Shown here in pieces: positions 1 to 12,600 of a stretch of 38,756 bases of DNA (position 1 is its first letter; each line of letters opens with the position of its first letter). Under the pieces are notes generated by a model, which saw only the letters and a program-made list of their open reading frames with translations, did no database searches and had not been told where the DNA came from. The translations under genes and the position numbers were made by a program. The stretch is from contig QAXH01002107.1 of NCBI GenBank assembly GCA_004335635.1, positions 1 through 38,756 of the forward strand, read 5' to 3'. Origin of the DNA: Chloromonas sp. AAM2. Lineage: Eukaryota > Chlorophyta > Chlorophyceae > Chlamydomonadales > Chlamydomonadaceae.

Positions 1-57
1 CCAGGCGGGGCTGGCAGGCCGCCGTCCAGCCCGCCGTGCCTAAATAATTAGCAATAA
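1..57 (+). other. Possible 3' end of an upstream plus-strand gene
   Basis: The first 40 bases are very GC-rich and are open in all three plus frames, which then stop within 20 bases of each other (the stops fall between about 41 and 51). This composition contrasts with the AT-richer sequence after it. It could be the tail of a coding exon of a gene lying mostly outside the window. The piece is too short to identify, and it could equally be GC-rich noncoding DNA. Confidence 0.25.
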
Positions 58-694
58 CACTGGCCATATCCACTGAACCAGTGTCAAACGCACTTGTTGA
101 GGTCATGTAGTGCAGACGTTGCGTTGAAATGCCTTGACAAAATGAGCTCGAGTCAGAACTTGAACGGCCATGCCACTTGATGAGGCTCAAAGTGCTGGTG
201 TGAAGATGGATGTGCAATCAATAAGCAGGTTCAGCAGGGCGATCTTTCACGTTTTCCAATCTGTTCGACTGCCTACAACCCGCATGCATACGGAGATTCT
301 TTTCAAATCACTTATACAGGGATTGGATTTACAACAGCACGAAGCGGCGGCAAGGGTCACCCCTGCCCAGCCGTCCCATCCTGTCAAACCGAGCGTTCCA
401 TCCAGTCTTCATGCAAGCAAAATCTCTACGATGCCCTTTACCGAAACCCGGCAATCTTCAATGGTTTGCTGCGTGCTCTACTGCTAATCCACCCATGCAG
501 CATTCAACAGATGGGCCGCCTGCCCTGTTTCCCTCTCTCGCCTGTCCGTTTGCTTCAATCATCTTGTGCAAGAATGAAGACACATACCCCTCGTGCATAT
601 TTTGATCAATCAGCAGCAGCGATGGACTTAGTCATGTTCGCGTCTGCACATAGACTGAATTTGCATTGATCACGCCCACCACATCTGATCTTGG
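58..694. other. Noncoding region and 3' flank of the ankyrin-kinase gene
   Basis: I see no convincing gene here; the open frames are short and lack splice or family signals. It lies downstream of the stop codon of the minus-strand kinase gene, so most of it is probably that gene's 3' UTR and flank. On the minus strand TGTAA, the usual polyadenylation motif of chlorophyte green algae, occurs at 333-329, about 360 bases after the stop. Confidence 0.5.
329..333 (-). promoter_or_regulatory. Candidate poly(A) signal TGTAA for the ankyrin-kinase gene
   Basis: TGTAA reads on the minus strand, about 360 bases beyond the stop codon at 695-697. TGTAA is the established poly(A) signal of volvocine and related green algae. 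A 5-mer is expected by chance, so only position and orientation support it. Confidence 0.3.
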
Positions 695-3600
695 CTAGGC
701 TGCTTCCACTAAAGCGTTAAACACGTCATCTAGAAGGTCTACCACAGTCGAGAAGGATGGTCGCTGCTGCTCGTTCTGATCCCAGCACGAGCCAATGACG
801 AAGTGCAAGGGCCCGGGGAGGTTCTCAGGCACTATGGGTCGATCACCGTTCTCCACCTGCAGGGCAGAGTTTGATAGACGCACTGTTAATAGACAAGTCA
901 CATGGGCCACATTTGGGCTTCAGAGATTGAGAGCAGAGTACGGCAGATGGGTGTTTGTTTCGTAGCATGGATGTTCTTGTCAGGTTTGTACGTATGCTTC
1001 TTGTCGTCGCGCTCACTTTACGATAAACTGTGCTGGAAACGAACACAGCAGGCCAGAAGGGTTAGTCTACTGCAAATACTTCAAACTGCACAATACTAAT
1101 GTCAAGTCTTAAGATGCGATGCGCAGCTGCCTGGTTTTTGTTTCAGGATCAAAGAGGGTGAGTGTCCAGTGAACATCCCTCACCTTATGCTGGTAGTCTG
1201 CCGGGTCCCTTGCAAAGCCTGTGCGCACTGGCTTGAGGGTCATGAGCTCGTACAACAGCACTCCAAAGGCAAACACGTCGCTGGGGACCTCGCGCTTCTT
1301 GCCCGCTAGCAGCTGCTGAAGAACCTCGGGCGCCTGCAGACAGGGACAAGACAGCTAGCTTCAATGCAGAAGAGGTTAGCCTGGTTGACACCTGCGAGTC
1401 AGCATGGTTCTCAAGGTGTATGGCTTGAGCCTCTGAATAGACTGGGTAACCGCATGAAGTGGCTGAACTCAGGCTATACACAACAGCCAATCACAACAGC
1501 ACCTTCACGCCGAAGCGTAAATTGTGAAAGTCAGCATTTGAACGCGATAATGTCTTGAATGTTTGGAGCGTTGCAAGCCAGTAGGTGAAAGGCGTAGGGT
1601 TTTAGGAAAGGCGTACCTGATAGTAGACTGCTGACGCGTCCATGCCTGCTTGTGGGTCGGGAATGGCGGGCGCCTGAGTGGCAGTCCAACCGTTGGCCAT
1701 GCCTGACGCCAGGCCAAAGTCGATGATGGCGCGGTGGTCCGAGGCGATGAGAATGTTGCTGGGCTTAAGGTCGCCGTGCACAATGGAGCCCAGGCTGTGG
1801 CCGTGGAGGTAAGCCATGCCGCGCGCAATCTGAAGTGCGCACATGAGAGCGAGAGAGTCCCGTCAGTGTGTGGCACTGTGTGCAGTGTGGCGCACAGTGT
1901 GGCACTGTGGGCAGTGTGGCGCACAGTGTGGCACTGGGCAGTACCAGTACTGGGCCACATGGCAGTGGCAAACACACATGGACACACACGAGCAGCACAA
2001 CATGGACACACATGGCAGTAGTGCAACAGAGTGCAGACCCATTAAGCGATAGACTGGTGCAGGGTTGCTTGGATTACGGTCCCTGCGACTCTGATTACAC
2101 TTCAATGCGGCATGCAATGTGCAGGGCTGCATGGCGCATGCCCAGTGGTCTTGCTCCTAAGCCCAGAGGTGCTCACCTGCAGGGCCAGCTTCAGCCTCTT
2201 GACCAGCGGCGGCAGTGTGGCGCCCCGCTGCGCCTGAATGAGCTGCTGCAGGGACCCATGCTCGTGGTAGTCAACCACCAGGCCGCACTGATCGCTCTCA
2301 AGGACGATGCCTGCAAGGGCGTGGGGGCAGACGCATGCCCAATCAATTGTATGGACTCACTGGTCCATGCACCAAAAAGATAGGGTAGCCCTTAAGACCT
2401 CATACGTCCAGATCGTGCGTCAACACCATTTTGAGCGGACTAGAGGCCATCCACCAAAAAGCTGAGCTTTGCAGTAAGGAAAAAGGACCCCTTCTAAACC
2501 CAAATCATCTTCAAACGAACAAGAAGCTCTTGGATGTGGCAAAGTTACGCTCCTGAAACTTGCTGATAGTGGGGTCTTGTCCTGCTACTGACTGCACGCC
2601 ATTACCCATAGGCTATCTGCCTGGCCCCATGGCTGGTCACTCACCATGCAGATGGAGGACGTTTTGGTGGTTCAGGGTGCTGAGCACGAAGCCCTCTCGG
2701 CTCACTGCGTCCTGGGCTCCTGGTAGGTGCGCGTCGAAACGCTGCAGACAAGGGCCATGAAGTTAGCAGGTTCCTTCATGCATGCAGCACACCAGGGTGT
2801 GCGTCAGGATCCGTGCCATGACAGGCCTGAGGTGCAACACACACGCACACGCACACGCACACGCACACGCACACGCACACGCACACGCACACACACACAC
2901 ACACACTTGATGTTGGCTGACTCACGCTGGCTGGGCCTGTTGCAAGGCCCACCCCATGCGCACCTTAAACGCCACCTTCTGCCCCTTGTACTTGACGAGC
3001 GACACGATGGCCGTGGCGCCCGCCCCCACCCGCTGCACCATCTCCAGGTCGGTGCTGCGGATCACCAGGCTGGGGAAGACCGTGTCGCGCAGCCAGCGCT
3101 GGATCATGCGGTGGTAGGTCAGACCAAACGCCTTGAACATCTGCACAGGACAACAAGAGGGGCGGTTGGTTGAGGGTCAAGAATACAAAGCACCATGATG
3201 TTCAACCAAGCAAGTCAGGCAGGAGTGTTACGAAATGATGTGATTGTTTTGGATCTTGCAAAATCCTCCGAAGGGCAACAGGAGGGGGTGGGACGTGGTA
3301 CCAGTCATGCATTGATACCTAGTGACAGCGGGGGAGCAGTGCTCCAAACCCCGCAAGACTGCGAGGGTGAGGCTCTAAAAACGATGATTTTGGACCATTT
3401 CAAAACATCGGCACAGGGGCAAGATGTGGCCCTGTGCAAGGAGCATGGCGCAGAGTGGCATTCACTGCACAGCTGCTGACTGCTTAAACTCTGACGCAAG
3501 GAGGCAGCAAGGATTTGTGCGTAAGCAAATGACATGGGCGGCACCAATGTATGGCTGCCAAAGAGCATGCCTCCAAGGCACGCACCTTGATGGCCTGGTT

Positions 3601-6600
3601 CTGTGCCTCCTCGCCCAGGATGAGGACGGTGGCATGGAGGTCGCGCATCTCAGCCTGCAGCGCAACATGACATGACGGGATAATTGATCAGACGCTTGAA
3701 TCAAAACAACACCAAGGTTGGAGCAATGAGGAACCACATAATTCTGCTTTGATTTCCCCTTTGTAGTTTGTATTTTGATATGCCAGCTGAAGCGCACCAA
3801 TTCAGCTGCAGCAGCCACTGCTTCATTCATTGTCCATCACGGCTAATGGAGAGCATTGCAACAAGTACTGACTGCAACAAGGCACGTGCCCTTCTTTGTT
3901 CAGCATGGCTGCCGGCCAAGCTATTTGCGATTAACAGCTTGCTTGAGTTTCACAACCTTATCTACAGCATGCTGTAGCGTGCAAAGCCGTTCGCTGTGTA
4001 CAAACGCACTTGCAGGTTTCTGACTTCCGCTATCACGCCCTTTCCCAACCCCGCCCAATTCAATCACCAGATGATGACGCACGCCACTCCCTTTTCAGCA
4101 CACATGCACACAGCGTGTGTCAAAGTACGCCAGCTACTGGACTTGAAAGGACACGCACCTTCATGTCGTCTTGAATGATTGCCTTGATCTGCTTCTCCAG
4201 CTCTGCGGGCTCCACCCCGTGCAGCTGTGCGTAGTTGCCGTTAGGAAGCACCTGGGTGTCGACCACCTGGGCCAGCTCGAGCATCTGAGTGTGAAGCTCC
4301 ATGTCCAGCTCAAGAATAGACTTGTACCTGCGCCCAGCACAATCCTGGCGTGACGAAAGACAACAGCAACTACTGCAGCACATCGAGTACAGGCACGTAA
4401 AGGACGAATACTTCAGAGAGAATTGAAGGAAGGCTCTGGAATTGAGGAAAGGCAGAGGTGGACGTGTGATCAAAATCAGGGTTGGAAGAAATGGCAAAGG
4501 AGGGACAAACCAGGTGGGCACGTTTGGCTCGGCACACGAAGGCATGTAAAGACTTGAATTCATTGTCAGGCTTGGAACAGCATGCTTGCGAGTAAGTCAT
4601 CTCCTTCACAACTTGGCCTTGGGCTGTTTGCACAGCTGTTCAACGAAACCTTCTGGCAGACCCAGAGCCCTGTCTCATTTCAACTGTTCGTTCTTGGTGA
4701 GTTTGGCCTTGCTGCTGAGCAAAAGAGGACATCCCGCCACACCCACACCCCTATCTCGCATCTTAGCGGTTCGCCAGGCAGATGAGGTGTGGTCACTCAC
4801 TCGTTGGATGAGAGCATGTGCCTCATGAGCGGCGCCTTGTCGGGGCTGCACCACTCCGTGGTCTTGCTGTGCACCCGGACGTACAGCTCCCCCAGCCGCT
4901 CGATGCAGGGCAGCAGCTCGCGCGCAACCAACATGCCGGGGTCGTCCTGCTGACCGTACCTGGAAAAACAGTGCAAACATACATAAGTGTGTGTGTAGAC
5001 GTGTGTGCGTGTGTGCATATGTGGACCAACTGCTAGCCTTGCAACGCCTCCTGCTCAGACACACAGCGTCTCTTGCTGCTATGGCATCCTCTTGACACCT
5101 GCACCAAACCATGTGCATCCCATGGGTCCCGACCTCATCTCATGCATTAGACCAGTCCCAGTCTCAACCAACGCCACCCTCTAGCAGCTTCAATTGATTT
5201 ATGTCACGACAGGACTCTGATCCCAGGGTACTGCTATGATAGGGCTAAGGGCCATACTCATACTCAATGAAAAGCCCTGGCCTTAGGCCGCGTTGGTTGC
5301 CATCCCATGATGACTCACTCGCACTCCTCTTTGAGCTCCTTAAGGGTGTCCTGCTGGTTGCGAATGCAGTTCTGCATGTGCTCCACGCACGTCCTGTGCA
5401 GAGTCACGTTGTCCATGCTCACGGACAGAAGGCAGTCGGCGATCTGAGAAAGCGCGTTTAGCACGTCCGCGACAGACCCGGGCGGAACGCCGTCGTTGGT
5501 GGCAGCGCCGATCTGCAGGAGCAGTCGTCAAGTCAACGCACTGTTGTACAGTCTTACCAGTCTCGCTTGCGGTGTTCACTTCGGGATTGAGGATTTGTTT
5601 TGCGTCGTGGGTAAGATTTGCTCCGGTGCTCGTACTCGAAGAAGGGATGCAGACTGTCGCGGCCAGAGCAGGAGTGTGCAGGATAAAAAGCACGGTTCAC
5701 AATCAGAAGGTTTGGAGGAAACCCTTTTCAGCCTGGATGCACGGGTTGATACGCCAAGCGCCTTTATGATTGTTGAAGTTTTCAGGCGTGATACATTTGA
5801 TGTCATTCAACGAGTGCTGAAAAGCGATGCGTATGCAGGATGCAGCGGCAACCATGACTGATGATCACGCAATTCTCAGCCATTCCAGGGTCGACTTACC
5901 GCCAGGCTGAGTGCTGTGCGGAACGCCTCGTGCAGTTCCGTGGGCGTGATGGGCCTGAGCACGACAGGGTCGAAGGGAACCACCGGGTCCCAGGGCGGCG
6001 GACTGGGCCCTGCACAGCCAAGCAGTGCACCGATGAACGGTGACTTAGCAGTGCCATTGCTTCGCCCTTCTGCCACAAGGGCCATTACTCCAGTGCCCAT
6101 ATGTGTGCGTACGTGCCTCGTTTTACATCGGAAGTGCTCTTCACACGATAGAATGAGCAATCGTATTTTAAAGCTCAAAGAACGTAGCAAACAAACAGGT
6201 TTCCAAGCCCTCCGTAGCAAACTCTTGCGTACGAGCCATTACCGAGAATGTGAGAAGATTCCCTGCACAAGGCTCATTGGGCGTTGACTCCTAACGCACT
6301 GTACAGCTCAGAACGGCAGGATAACGTCAGGCATGATGTGTCAGAGAGTGAGATTTCACCTGGGTTTGGTGCTGGCACAAGTGTGACGTCCTCTGGGTCC
6401 GCACTTGGCTGAACCTGCCACACGCACATGCACAGTGGACCACTTGAGACCCAGAAAGCCTCATCATAACCATCAAGCACCTCACTAGCCAGCCCAGGAG
6501 TGGGCATGGTCAGTGGACACGCCGCAGACAACGAACTGCTCCATCCTTGTACGCAGCACTGAACAACTGGCATGTGCAGCCGACAAGGGCGCCACCCCTG

Positions 6601-9600
6601 CAAGGGTAGCCACCCTCTTAACCATGCTGATTGCCCTCGTCTCAAAGCCTCTGACCAAGCTAGTCTGAATTGTATCGCCACATTCAGCCACTGCAACTGT
6701 CTCGCCAGGAATGTAACCACCCTGAGCAGGTCGCTCCTCTGACAGTCTTCCAACGGCTGTTTCAGTCTGGTCTGTATGACTTGATACGTGGATCTCACTT
6801 GTATGACTTCACAGGTCGTAGGTAGAATGCATTGAGCTCCGTAGGTCAGGGCAAAAGCATTTGCACTCACCACCGGAGGAGGGTTTCTGAGCACTGACAG
6901 CATGCGTGCCTTGGCGCTCTGTACCATGGGTGCATCCACAGTGGCGCCGTGTTGCAGCAGTATGTGGGCTATGGGGATGAGGTCCTGCTGCACAGCCAGG
7001 TCCAGAGCACTACTCCTGTGGCAGTGCGGCACACAGGGGCGCTTGGTGGACAGGCGTGTGCGTGCGTGTGTGCGTGTGTGCATGTGTGTGTGTGTGTGTG
7101 TGTGTGTGCTGTGCATGTGTGTGTTTTGACCTCTGTATCGTCCCACAAGTTGACCATAAGACGCAGAAACGAATGCACATCAGCAGTGAGAGTTCGGAAC
7201 GGGTATGAGGGTTGGCGTTCGGTAGTGATCAAGCAGCCGCCAGTCAAGCCCAGCAGGCTGCGCACAAAGGTGATGCCAAACGCCGACAACATGACAATGC
7301 AATAAAGTGACAAGTTGAGGCAAAGGTCGGTTGCAAGCGAGTAAAGCCTTGTACTCAGTCGCACACAGACAGAGTGGTGGGATCCGCACTTCCGCCAAAG
7401 ACGGCCTTTGGATACGCATTGGGCCCGCGAAGCCCTCCGTTCCATGGGCAGTCCGCATCCAATACGCAGCATTTGGCCAGGTTTTGCAGGTTCAAGCCGT
7501 GTTTGCAGCCATTCCGCGGATCGCCGTCCGGACGCCGCAGCCAATGGTGCAGGCTCAGAGTCATTAGCGACAATCCTGCACACAGGCTGACAGGCCGAGT
7601 CTCAGACTTACTTGCGGCCCTTGACTAGGTCTGTCTTTGCATTAATGGTTCCGGCCCGCTGGGCACGCTCCGCTAGCGGCTTGACTGCCTTGGCGTAGCG
7701 AGACAGCACTGCCCACTGCAGCTCGCTGCCATCCTGCACATCCATTGACTCCGATTCCGCCATCATCACGGCGAGCCGGTAGGCCTGCACACACAGGATG
7801 ATGTGTACGCCATATTCTGTTCCACTTGAGGAACGTTTCAAATGTAAAACACACGCGCACACCGAACACGCAATCCTGGTCAGGAGCCAGTGCTTAAGCA
7901 GACCATGCGCATTACCAACTGCACCACAAGGACAGTCCGGCGTTCACTGTTGCATACAGTGATGGCCCATGAAGTTCCTTATTGATTGCTTGTGGACTGA
8001 CTTGAAACAATGCCCGGATGCAGAAAATAACACCAAGAACAAATAGCAGCTGCCTTTACCTGCTCAAGCTTGGCCTTGTTGTTGTCCCTGCTGCTCTCTA
8101 AGTTGCGGATGTACTGGCACACAAGACTGAAGGGCGTGTGCATGATTGTCCGGCCTGGAGTGATTAGGGGCACAACAGCCGCAGCAGCGCCAGGCGTGGC
8201 GGGGATTTCTCCGCTCAACATTCCCATCAAATTGCCAGAAGGCGGCCCAGCAGGAGAGGCGGGAGCGGTCACGGCCATGCTGGTGCGCACATCAAGCCTA
8301 GCGCCGGCCTGGACCAGCAGGAGAGCATGCTCCAGTTTGTAGGCAATCAATGCAGCGAGGATGGGTGTGCGGCCTTGGGTGTCGACGGGAGTGGCAAGAA
8401 GGGCGGCAAGGTCATATGCGGGCTGGTTGGTTGCGTTACTGGATGATTGGATGGTGGCACGCAGGTCGTAGTCTGTGCCTGCAGGCGGCGCAGGCAATGT
8501 ACACGTCAGCACAACACTGGTTTGCGATGGAACCCGCCAAGCGCACTTGTCAATCCAACATCCTGGCTCTTTTAAGCAGAAGTAAACCGTCGGAGCATGC
8601 GCCAACAAACAACCGACTAGATCAATCCATGCCGTGCTGTTCTGGTTCCATCAGGATGTGGCCGCATGGAAGCGCAAAGGTTCATGCTAAGTATCTGGCC
8701 GTTAGCCAAAGCCCTGCATGAACCACACCTTGATCGCTGTAGGCGGACACTGATTCCGGGGCGTGCAAGTTATTTCCATGTCGTGTACCGTGGAGCAGAG
8801 ACTCCAAAGCATTTGCTGTGGGCAAAGCCAGAGCCTGTGCCATGGGGCTGAAGCTGGGATCCAAACCGCAAGCACACGGGTCCAAGGGGGCCTTGGCATG
8901 CAGGTTGCTTCGCCCTTGGGCCAGCAATGTGCGCACACAACAGACGGCGTCTGATGCAACCGCGCATGCAAGCGCAGACCTGCAGGCATGGCCAACCACG
9001 AGGCACGTTTGCAACTCTTCCCCGTTCCACTGAGCATTCCATTCTAGCGTTTATTCATAGCCCTGGCCAAGCTTCAGCATCAACATCTTACGTGCTCAAG
9101 CACCTGTATTGGTCGCTGCATGGGCATGAACTTTTGCAGCATCGATTTTCTCCAGTAACTGTCAATCAACTCCAACCTAGGGCAAGCTTTTAGCCTCCTC
9201 GGCAGGCCCAATGGTCAGCGCACCTGCCCAACTTATCCAAGGCGTTCAATTCGATGTTCCTTGCTGACGTGAGCACCTCGATCATGGCACTGTCGCCCCG
9301 TTTGGCGGCCACATGCAGCGCTGTCTCCCCAGTGATGTGATCGCAAGAGTTGATGGCCACCTCACGGCCACACGCCAACAGGTCACGTGCCTGTACAGGC
9401 GCAAAGCACACACTTGCTCGGTATACCTTATTACAGGAGTAATGTTTACAACAACATCAACGAGGCTGACAGGATGAGATGACCCCCATGTCCGTACATG
9501 CAGTGAGCTGCTGGTGGTTGAATGCGGTTACATAAGACACGCCGTACCCATTTGATTTGCTCCTGTGCTGGGCGACATTGCGCACGTTTGCAATCAACTC

Positions 9601-12600
9601 TTTTGCCTAGCTTGTGATCGCAGCCTGCTCACTTTACTGCACACATATCACATGGCGTGGCCTGCCCACCCTCCTCTGATGCCTCATGCAACCACTGCAC
9701 CTAGTAGTGCGAGCACCTCCACTGAGCAGGCCCCAAACTGAAGGCCATGAAACTGAGAACTAGCTTGTGCTAGCATGGCGTGCCCACCCTTTGTTGAGGC
9801 ACTGCACGCATCACTCAGCCACTACACTCACCAGTGAAACCGCATCGCTGCCGCCCAGCTGTGCAAGCTGCGTGATCACGCTTGGGCCGCGTGCACCGCC
9901 AAACTGCAGCGCAAAGCACGGCTGCAACAAGTCCACCCGGTCATCAATCGCCACCTTCTTGAGAATCCGCCAACTGTTCAGCTTTGGCTCCGCCACCATT
10001 CCGCCGTTCGACTGCATCGGCATGAGCGGGGAGCGTCTAGCCGCGCCGGCCTTATCACCAAAACCCAGCTTCCATTGACCGTCCATCGAGCCAGGCTCCT
10101 CGTTGATGCTATTGCTTGGGGCGTGGTGGAGAACGTAAGTGGAAGGTGCCTGTACCGCACGCAACGCCATGTGGAGTGCAGGCAGGCCGCCAACTGCTCC
10201 GGACATGTCCACGCTTTCTTCCCGTAACAGCATTTCTACCACGGGCACGCAAGACATGCCGATGGCTGCCTGGAGAGGGGTGAGTGGGTCGTCTTCCATG
10301 CCCAGGGCGTGCAGAGGAGAGACAGTTGCTGGCATGGGGGAGATTGGAACTGGGATTGGAGTGCCTGCCGAGACAGGCAGGCACAAACAGGCGTGGCACA
10401 TGTGGGAGTGAGGAGAGGAGCGCGCATGTTGGTGGCCAGGGGGTAGGCAGGCAGGGGTAAAGCCTTGCAGCAGACGGCATCCGATAAGGGGTGGGTCTGG
10501 GAGACATAATCGGCATGCACGAGCGTGGGAGAGGCAATTCGTGTGGCTGGCAAGGCAGGACAAGAAGCTGGAGGCTGTGCTTGCAATCTGCACGTATTTT
10601 GGAAGGTAGGCATGCACGAGCGGCAAAAAATTCGTAACACCGTTCAAGTTCAAGCCCATGGCAAACATCAATAATAGACTATCACCCAAATATGATCGCA
10701 AACTGTAATCATGGCTCTGATTAGCGCCACCCACCCGGCTGGCTGGGTAGTGAGCTCTCTGACGCCATGCTCTCGCAGCCATCCGCCTCCTTGCAGACCC
10801 ACTGCCGGCCCGTGATCTGCGGCTTGTTGATGTCCGCACCCGCCTTGATGAGTCGGTGGGCAATGTCCGCGGCAGCGTCGAGCACACGCTGGTGGTGCAC
10901 GTCCTGTAAACGTGGCAGGGACTCAGTATACGCCAAGTGTCGGGAGGTCTGAGACTGTTGCGTGTGAGCTGCCTGCCAGTCACTCTCATTCAATACAAGC
11001 GATTGAGCCCCGCAGACCTCCTACTCATGCCTGGATCGGCACCAGGGTGACATGCTGCACACAATGAAGAGAATGACAGGAACGGTTGGAAATCTAATGA
11101 AATGCACTGGAACCCCATGGCAAGATTAAATGTGTGCATCTTCTTGCACGGAGTTGGATTCCATTTGAAGTTGAATCAACGCAGCTATCATGTCATTTTG
11201 GCTTCTTGCAAGTCCAAACCACCGTTCTCCCAACCAGCAATCGTCAGCAGTATCCCCTCCAATCCCTGCAACTCCCTGTGACTCACATTTCCCCGCGAGG
11301 GCATGAGCAGTGCGCGTATGGCGGTGGTGAGCGCTGCCAGCCCCTTGGCGTCAGTCTGGTTAATCTCCAGACCCGCCTCGCTCTTGAGCAGCTCCTTCAC
11401 CATCTGCACATGCAAGTTTACCACAGTTGTTTACACACACATGCTTCAAACTGAGGCACCAGCCCAGCAGGGGAGCGAACAAGCAACAAAAACAAGCTGT
11501 AAATGCACATTTCAAACAGCCAGGCAGCAGCTTTGTCCACCCACAGTGACATAACAAGGGCAAACATATAACAGCTGAGCAGAGGCACTGGCAATTCACT
11601 GCTGCTGCTGTTGCCTAGTCCCAGCAGCATGAAGGTTTGCTAGCCAGTAGGCTTCTGACGTGGGTCGATGTCATCACGTTCGGTGCAAGCTTTTACCTGA
11701 GTGTCCAATGCAAGCTCTTACCTGAGTGTCCAGTGCTGACACAGCAGCGATGAGGGGGGTGGTGCCCGAGGGGCCCCAGGACAGCTCGCTCACACGCGCG
11801 CCCAGGGCAACCAGCTTGGTGGCAGCCTCGTATGCACGACGCTCAACTGCCTGAGGGGCACAGACAACCGAACAGAATTATTCAATATCAGTCTGTGAGG
11901 CAGTTGCTATCCTTTTCCACAAACAGTAAGCGTAAGCGCAGAAGGCGCATAAACAGCCAGACACGTAAAGTAGTAACGCTTTGTAGTTTTGCCTCCGTAG
12001 AGCCGGCCATCAGCGCCAGCCACACTTGTGGCATCGATAAGACATGGCATAACCTGGAGCACAGAAAGCGAGTCTGGATGGCTCTACTATCTTCACCTAC
12101 AACCTGCATGCCATGCCTGTGCTACGGCGCGGCGAGGCACTTGTTATCCCTCACAGAGAGTAAACTATGCAGCTTGTTTACGAGGCCATACTTAAGGAGG
12201 CTATGTCAACAAGTGTTTGCATGACGGCTTAGCCTGATTTTGTCACTCACATAATGCAACGGCGTCATACCATAAGCATCCCTTTCGTCCAGATAGGCGT
12301 CTGCCCGCACCACCAGTAGCTGCACCAGCTCCCGGTGGTTGTGGTACACAGCGAGGTGCAGCGGGGGCAGCGGGGCCGGCTCGCCGTCATCGTCGGCCGT
12401 ACCACCAGACGGAGGTGCGGGTTGCTGGCCGGCCGCCAGGCTTATGCCGCCCATGCGGTTAGGCTGTAACAGCTCAGCCATGATCTCGGAGCAGGCGGCA
12501 GGCTTGGTACCCACTAATCTGTCCAACGCAACAAAAATCAAGGCAGGTGCAGCAGATGAGATTCATAGCAAGAACCCAGGACTGCACCAATTAGCTGGAA

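Larger units (their letters stand above)
695..3140 (-). other. TKL-type protein kinase domain (residues about 1830-2100)
   Basis: Exons 32-37 encode a full kinase domain. The glycine loop reads VGAGATAIV (about 1836-1844). The ATP lysine is in VAFK (1857) at the end of exon 32. The helix C glutamate is in [12 protein letters not shown] (about 1873). The hinge is [12 protein letters not shown]. The catalytic loop is [11 protein letters not shown] (Asp about 1954, Asn about 1959), followed by DFG (1971-1973) and APE (2006-2008) at the start of exon 36. [15 protein letters not shown] gives subdomain IX and QRPSF subdomain XI. All catalytic residues are present, so it should be active. HGD instead of HRD makes it a non-RD kinase. 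The pattern fits the tyrosine-kinase-like group. Confidence 0.92.

Noticed and set aside
6274..7146. 290-codon open frame on the minus strand
   Set aside because: It reads through the CA microsatellite and an intron. Only the parts matching exons 25 and 26 of the ankyrin-kinase resemble protein, and good splice sites with matching phases separate them.
9190..9223. Read-through of ankyrin exon 21 to a stop ([12 protein letters not shown])
   Set aside because: A donor GTGCGC after GGGCAG joins in phase to exon 22, giving [12 protein letters not shown], a proper ankyrin continuation, so the stop is intronic.
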